From assembly GCA_965226475.1 (NCBI GenBank), contig CBDDDJ010000004.1, positions 1,922,001 to 1,986,000 of the forward strand: a DNA stretch of 64,000 nt, written 5' to 3'. This DNA is from JASLMY01 sp965226475. Its GTDB lineage: Bacteria > Pseudomonadota > Alphaproteobacteria > GCA-2731375. The translations under genes were made by a program, and so were the position numbers. Under the pieces are notes generated by a model that saw only the letters and a list, made by a program, of their open reading frames with translations, was not told the origin of the DNA and ran no database searches. Below are positions 61,621 through 64,000 of this stretch, piece after piece; the stretch's first letter is position 1; every line of letters starts with the position of its first letter.

Positions 61621-61900
61621 GCTCTCCGGCTTCGGCCCGGGACCGGGCGAGCCTGGCCTCGAAATGGGCATCCAATTCCCGTTCGGAAAGGTTCGGGCGT
61701 GGGTCGGCCTCGGCCTCGGCTATAGCCGCGCGCACGTGGGCCAGTCGCTCGATCCTCGCGGCATTGGTCTCCTGCCAGATGCGCATGGCCTCGCGGATGA
61801 CTTCGCTGTTGGAGGCATAGCGCCCATCGGCCACCTGGTCGCGGATCATCTGCGCCATGTCCCTGGGCAGTGTAATGCTCAGCCGCTCTACATTCCGCAT
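61613..61900 (-). CDS. parD: ParD-type antitoxin
   Basis: A 95-residue ribbon-helix-helix protein: VERLSITLPRDMAQMIRDQV and ADGRYASNSEVIREAMRIWQ form the DNA-binding fold, then an acidic/helical C-terminus (LSERELDAHFEARLARSRAE) for toxin binding. It precedes and overlaps the toxin gene, so it would autoregulate the pair. The short AT-rich stretch just upstream (about 61918-61950, on the plus strand) probably contains the operator. Confidence 0.9.
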   Translation of the reverse strand: MRNVERLSITLPRDMAQMIRDQVADGRYASNSEVIREAMRIWQETNAARIERLAHVRAAIAEAEADPRPNLSERELDAHFEARLARSRAEAGEHG

Positions 61901-61982
61901 GGCAAAACCTCCAACAGGATTTATGCCATATTGTAATACATAATGCTACTCACCGCCGTGGGACAGGAGCGCCGCTCGCGCC

Positions 61983-63212
61983 TCAGCCCAGTTCGCGGCG
62001 GAGGAAGTTCAGCAGGTTGATCACCGCGTATTCGCGGATCCGGTTGCGATCGCCGGGGAGGCGCACCTGCAGGGCCTTGCTGCCCTGGGGCGTGGCGAGG
62101 CCGAGGATGGCGAGGCCGACGGGCTGGCCCTCCTGCTCGTCCGGGCCGGCGACCCCGGTGGTCGCCAGGCCGACGTCGGCGCCGAGCGCGCGCCTGGCCC
62201 CCTCGGCCATCGCTTTCGCGCAGTCCTCGCTCACCACTGGGCCCTCCGGCACGCCGAGCAGCGAGAACTTCACCTCGCTGGCGTAGGCGATGATGCCGCC
62301 CCGGAACACGGCGCTGGCGCCCGGAATACCGCCGAGGCGCGCGCCCACCAGGCCGGCGGTCATCGATTCCGCCACCGCCAGCGTCAACCCGCGTTGCTTC
62401 AGCATGTCGAGTACGACCGATTCCATGCTGGCGTCGTCGAGGGCGAAGACCACGTCGCCCAGGATCTCGCGCACCCGGACCTCTTCCTCGTCCAGGATCC
62501 GAATTGCCGCCTCGTCGTCCCCGGCCTTGGCGGTGATGCGGACCTTCAGGCCCTCTATCCCGCTCGCCTGGAAGGCCAGCGTCGGGTTGCCGATCTCGTC
62601 CAGTTCCCCGATCCGGTTGTGCAGCAGCTCCGCCAGGCCCGATTCCGAGTTGCCCCAGGTCTTCAGCACCCGGCTGCGGATCGCCGCGCTGACCCCGGCG
62701 CGGCGGCGGAGATCGGGCAGCACCGTGCCGTTCAGCATCTCCCGCATCTCGTAGGGCACGCCCGGGACGGCATAGATCACCTTTTCGCCCACCGGGCACA
62801 CCAGGCCCGGCGCGGTCCCCGGCATTTGGGGAATCGACCAGGCCCCGAGGGGCCGGTCGGCCTGCTGCAAGTTGTTCTCGCTCATCCGCCGGTGGCGGGA
62901 GGCGAAGATGTCGCGGATGTGGTCCGCCATCGCCGCGTCCCGCTCCAGCGACACGCCCATGACGTCGGCGATGGCCTCGCGGGTGATGTCGTCCTGGGTC
63001 GGGCCGAGCCCGCCGCAGACGACGACGGCATCGCTCCGTTCCAGCGCCTGGCGGATGGTGGCGATCATCCGTCCGAGGTTGTCGCCGACCGTGGTGTGAT
63101 AGTGCGAATCGATGCCGGCGAGCGCGAACTGCTCCCCCATCCAGGCGGAATTGGTGTCGACGATCTGTCCCAGCAGCAGCTCGGTGCCGATGGCGACGAT
63201 TTCACAACGCAT
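61983..63212 (-). CDS. cinA: CinA family protein (NMN deamidase/competence-damage)
   Basis: A 409-residue full-length CinA. The N-terminal MoaB-like COG1058 domain begins EIVAIGTELLLGQIVDTNSA, with VVVCGGLGPTQDDITREAIAD and AVPGVPYEMREML. The C-terminal domain begins TLAVAESMTAGLVGARLGGI with GIIAYASEVKFSLLGV, and contains TTGVAGPDEQEGQPVG and VRLPGDRNRIREYAV. The C-terminal domain is the NMN deamidase in NAD salvage; the N-terminal one may be an ADP-ribose pyrophosphatase. Starts 29 bp after a small hypothetical gene, possibly cotranscribed. Confidence 0.93.
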   Translation of the reverse strand: MRCEIVAIGTELLLGQIVDTNSAWMGEQFALAGIDSHYHTTVGDNLGRMIATIRQALERSDAVVVCGGLGPTQDDITREAIADVMGVSLERDAAMADHIRDIFASRHRRMSENNLQQADRPLGAWSIPQMPGTAPGLVCPVGEKVIYAVPGVPYEMREMLNGTVLPDLRRRAGVSAAIRSRVLKTWGNSESGLAELLHNRIGELDEIGNPTLAFQASGIEGLKVRITAKAGDDEAAIRILDEEEVRVREILGDVVFALDDASMESVVLDMLKQRGLTLAVAESMTAGLVGARLGGIPGASAVFRGGIIAYASEVKFSLLGVPEGPVVSEDCAKAMAEGARRALGADVGLATTGVAGPDEQEGQPVGLAILGLATPQGSKALQVRLPGDRNRIREYAVINLLNFLRRELG

Positions 63213-63241
63213 GGGCTTCCCCCGGTTCGGCGGGAACGCGT

Positions 63242-63607
63242 TCAGCCCCCGTCGTGCATATGTTCGCTCAGCGTTTCGTCGGCGCCGGCGATCGTGGTCT
63301 CGAGAGCATGGCGTATCGCCGCCATGACGATCAATGCCGCGTCGCCGGCCAAGCGAATTTCGATCGCCCGCCCGGCGATGCCGGTATCGTCGTAGGCGGT
63401 CACCTGGGCGGTCATGGCGACGTTGCGGTGGCCCTCCACCTCGGCCAACGAATCGAGGCCCGCGCGCGCCGCCGTTTGCAGGCGTACGGCATCGATAATC
63501 GCCCGACTATTCGCCAATTCCACCGGAGTTTTCCTCCACCGATCGAGCCACGTCGATTCGTCGATTACCCTACCTCGGCTCGACATGGACTCCGAATCTT
63601 CACGCAC
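63242..63607 (-). CDS. Hypothetical protein
   Basis: A 121-residue frame with no family recognised. It is acidic at its start, then alpha/beta-like: LDRWRKTPVELANSRAIIDA, VEGHRNVAMTAQVTAYDDTG and IAGRAIEIRLAGDAALIVMA. The middle looks like a small domain with alternating strand and helix. No signal peptide or membrane segment. Starts at ATG 63607 or 63586. Located 29 bp upstream of cinA and likely in the same transcript. Confidence 0.6.
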   Translation of the reverse strand: MREDSESMSSRGRVIDESTWLDRWRKTPVELANSRAIIDAVRLQTAARAGLDSLAEVEGHRNVAMTAQVTAYDDTGIAGRAIEIRLAGDAALIVMAAIRHALETTIAGADETLSEHMHDGG

Positions 63608-63617
63608 AAATGATACC

Positions 63618-64000
63618 TCACGCCCGAATTGACGCCCCGCCCGGCAGGCCGCCCCGGGCCCGGACCAGCAGCCAGGCGGCGATGGCGAGGTTCAAGATAT
63701 TGAAGGCGATGCCGTTCACCAGCGCCAAGGTGTAGTCGCCGGCGATATCGTAGAGGGCGCCCGCCATCCAGCCGCCCAGCGCCATGCCGATCATGGTGGC
63801 GAACATGACGGCGCCGATCCGCCAGCCGACCTGGCGAATCGGGAAATAGCGCCGGACGATGATGGCGTAGGAGGGCACGATGCCGCCCTGGGAGAGTCCG
63901 AAGAAGGCCGCCACGGCATAGAGTGCCCAAAGCGATTGCGTCGGCAGGAAGAGAGCCAGGGCCAGGGCCTGGAGGGCGGAGCCGAGGATCAAGGTCTTCG
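63618..64000 (-). CDS. MFS transporter, C-terminal part (runs off the window)
   Basis: The frame is open to the right edge. About 127 residues are visible: LQALALALFLPTQSLWALYA, AFFGLSQGGIVPSYAIIVRRYFP in two parts, GAVMFATMIGMALGGWMAGAL and DYTLALVNGIAFNILNLAIA, ending ASIRA. These are the last four or five helices of an MFS protein, with the SQGGIVPSYAIIVRRYFP block typical of monocarboxylate/oxalate-formate-like members. The N-terminal part lies beyond 64000. Confidence 0.85.
   Translation of the reverse strand, partial: KTLILGSALQALALALFLPTQSLWALYAVAAFFGLSQGGIVPSYAIIVRRYFPIRQVGWRIGAVMFATMIGMALGGWMAGALYDIAGDYTLALVNGIAFNILNLAIAAWLLVRARGGLPGGASIRA

Overview
The window reads as high-GC chromosomal DNA of an alphaproteobacterium, most likely in or near the Rhodospirillales. 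The grounds are a typical alphaproteobacterial rpoH, ychF, a full-length cinA, a TRAP transporter, a D-aminoacylase/PuuE-type deacetylase cluster, CaiB/BaiF and HpcH/HpaI enzymes, and several PhyH dioxygenases. The amount of transposon debris and the number of genes broken by one or a few lesions point to a lineage losing genes. A marine or host-associated lifestyle would fit, but that is inference.

Layout. (1) 1-7.0 kb: one very large secreted C13-type (legumain-like) peptidase gene, broken by an IS21 element with a 6-bp target duplication, a poly-C tract shift, a 53-bp tandem duplication and a 1-bp insertion. (2) 7.1-10.7 kb: 5'-truncated resolvase, amidase fragment, flavin-dependent (acyl-CoA dehydrogenase-fold) enzyme, tRNA-Lys(CTT) with terminator, CitE-like lyase. 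(3) 10.8-11.8 kb: intact IS1595 element. (4) 12.1-26.7 kb: catabolic region with D-aminoacylase, PuuE-like deacetylase, PhyH-RidA-PhyH, FMN hydroxy-acid oxidase, VOC protein, MFS, SDR, an LLM monooxygenase with an amber codon, glyoxalase II and a second MFS. (5) 26.7-49.7 kb: an island of mobile DNA with two identical-looking IS21 copies, two IS3 copies, two ISNCY/IS1202-like copies, an IS3-type element split by IS30, a second IS1595 element and a 282-bp repeat. Embedded in it are a TRAP operon (dctP-dctQ-dctM, with IS3 between dctQ and dctM), an M19-like dipeptidase, a truncated D-threonine aldolase-like gene and a class III aminotransferase. (6) 50-57 kb: kynureninase with an amber codon, a ugpA'-'ugpC deletion scar followed by ugpQ, and a compact four-gene operon (SDR, amidohydrolase, PLP decarboxylase, HpaI-type aldolase). 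(7) 56.9-64 kb: housekeeping-like genes (rpoH, ychF, CaiB transferase, PPOX protein, ParDE toxin-antitoxin, cinA) and an MFS gene running off the right edge.

How the genes fit together. Much of the cargo handles amino-acid-type compounds: D-aminoacylase, PuuE-like deacetylase, RidA, dipeptidase, D-threonine aldolase-like enzyme, kynureninase, aminotransferase and PLP decarboxylase. TRAP and MFS proteins would import substrates. The most plausible undescribed metabolic unit is the 52.9-56.8 kb operon. The most unusual DNA-level signals are a 17-bp-arm hairpin carrying two consensus DnaA boxes in the IS1202-like elements, the displacement of the dctM ribosome-binding site by IS3, and an unassigned terminator-like hairpin near 44.7 kb that may end a small RNA.
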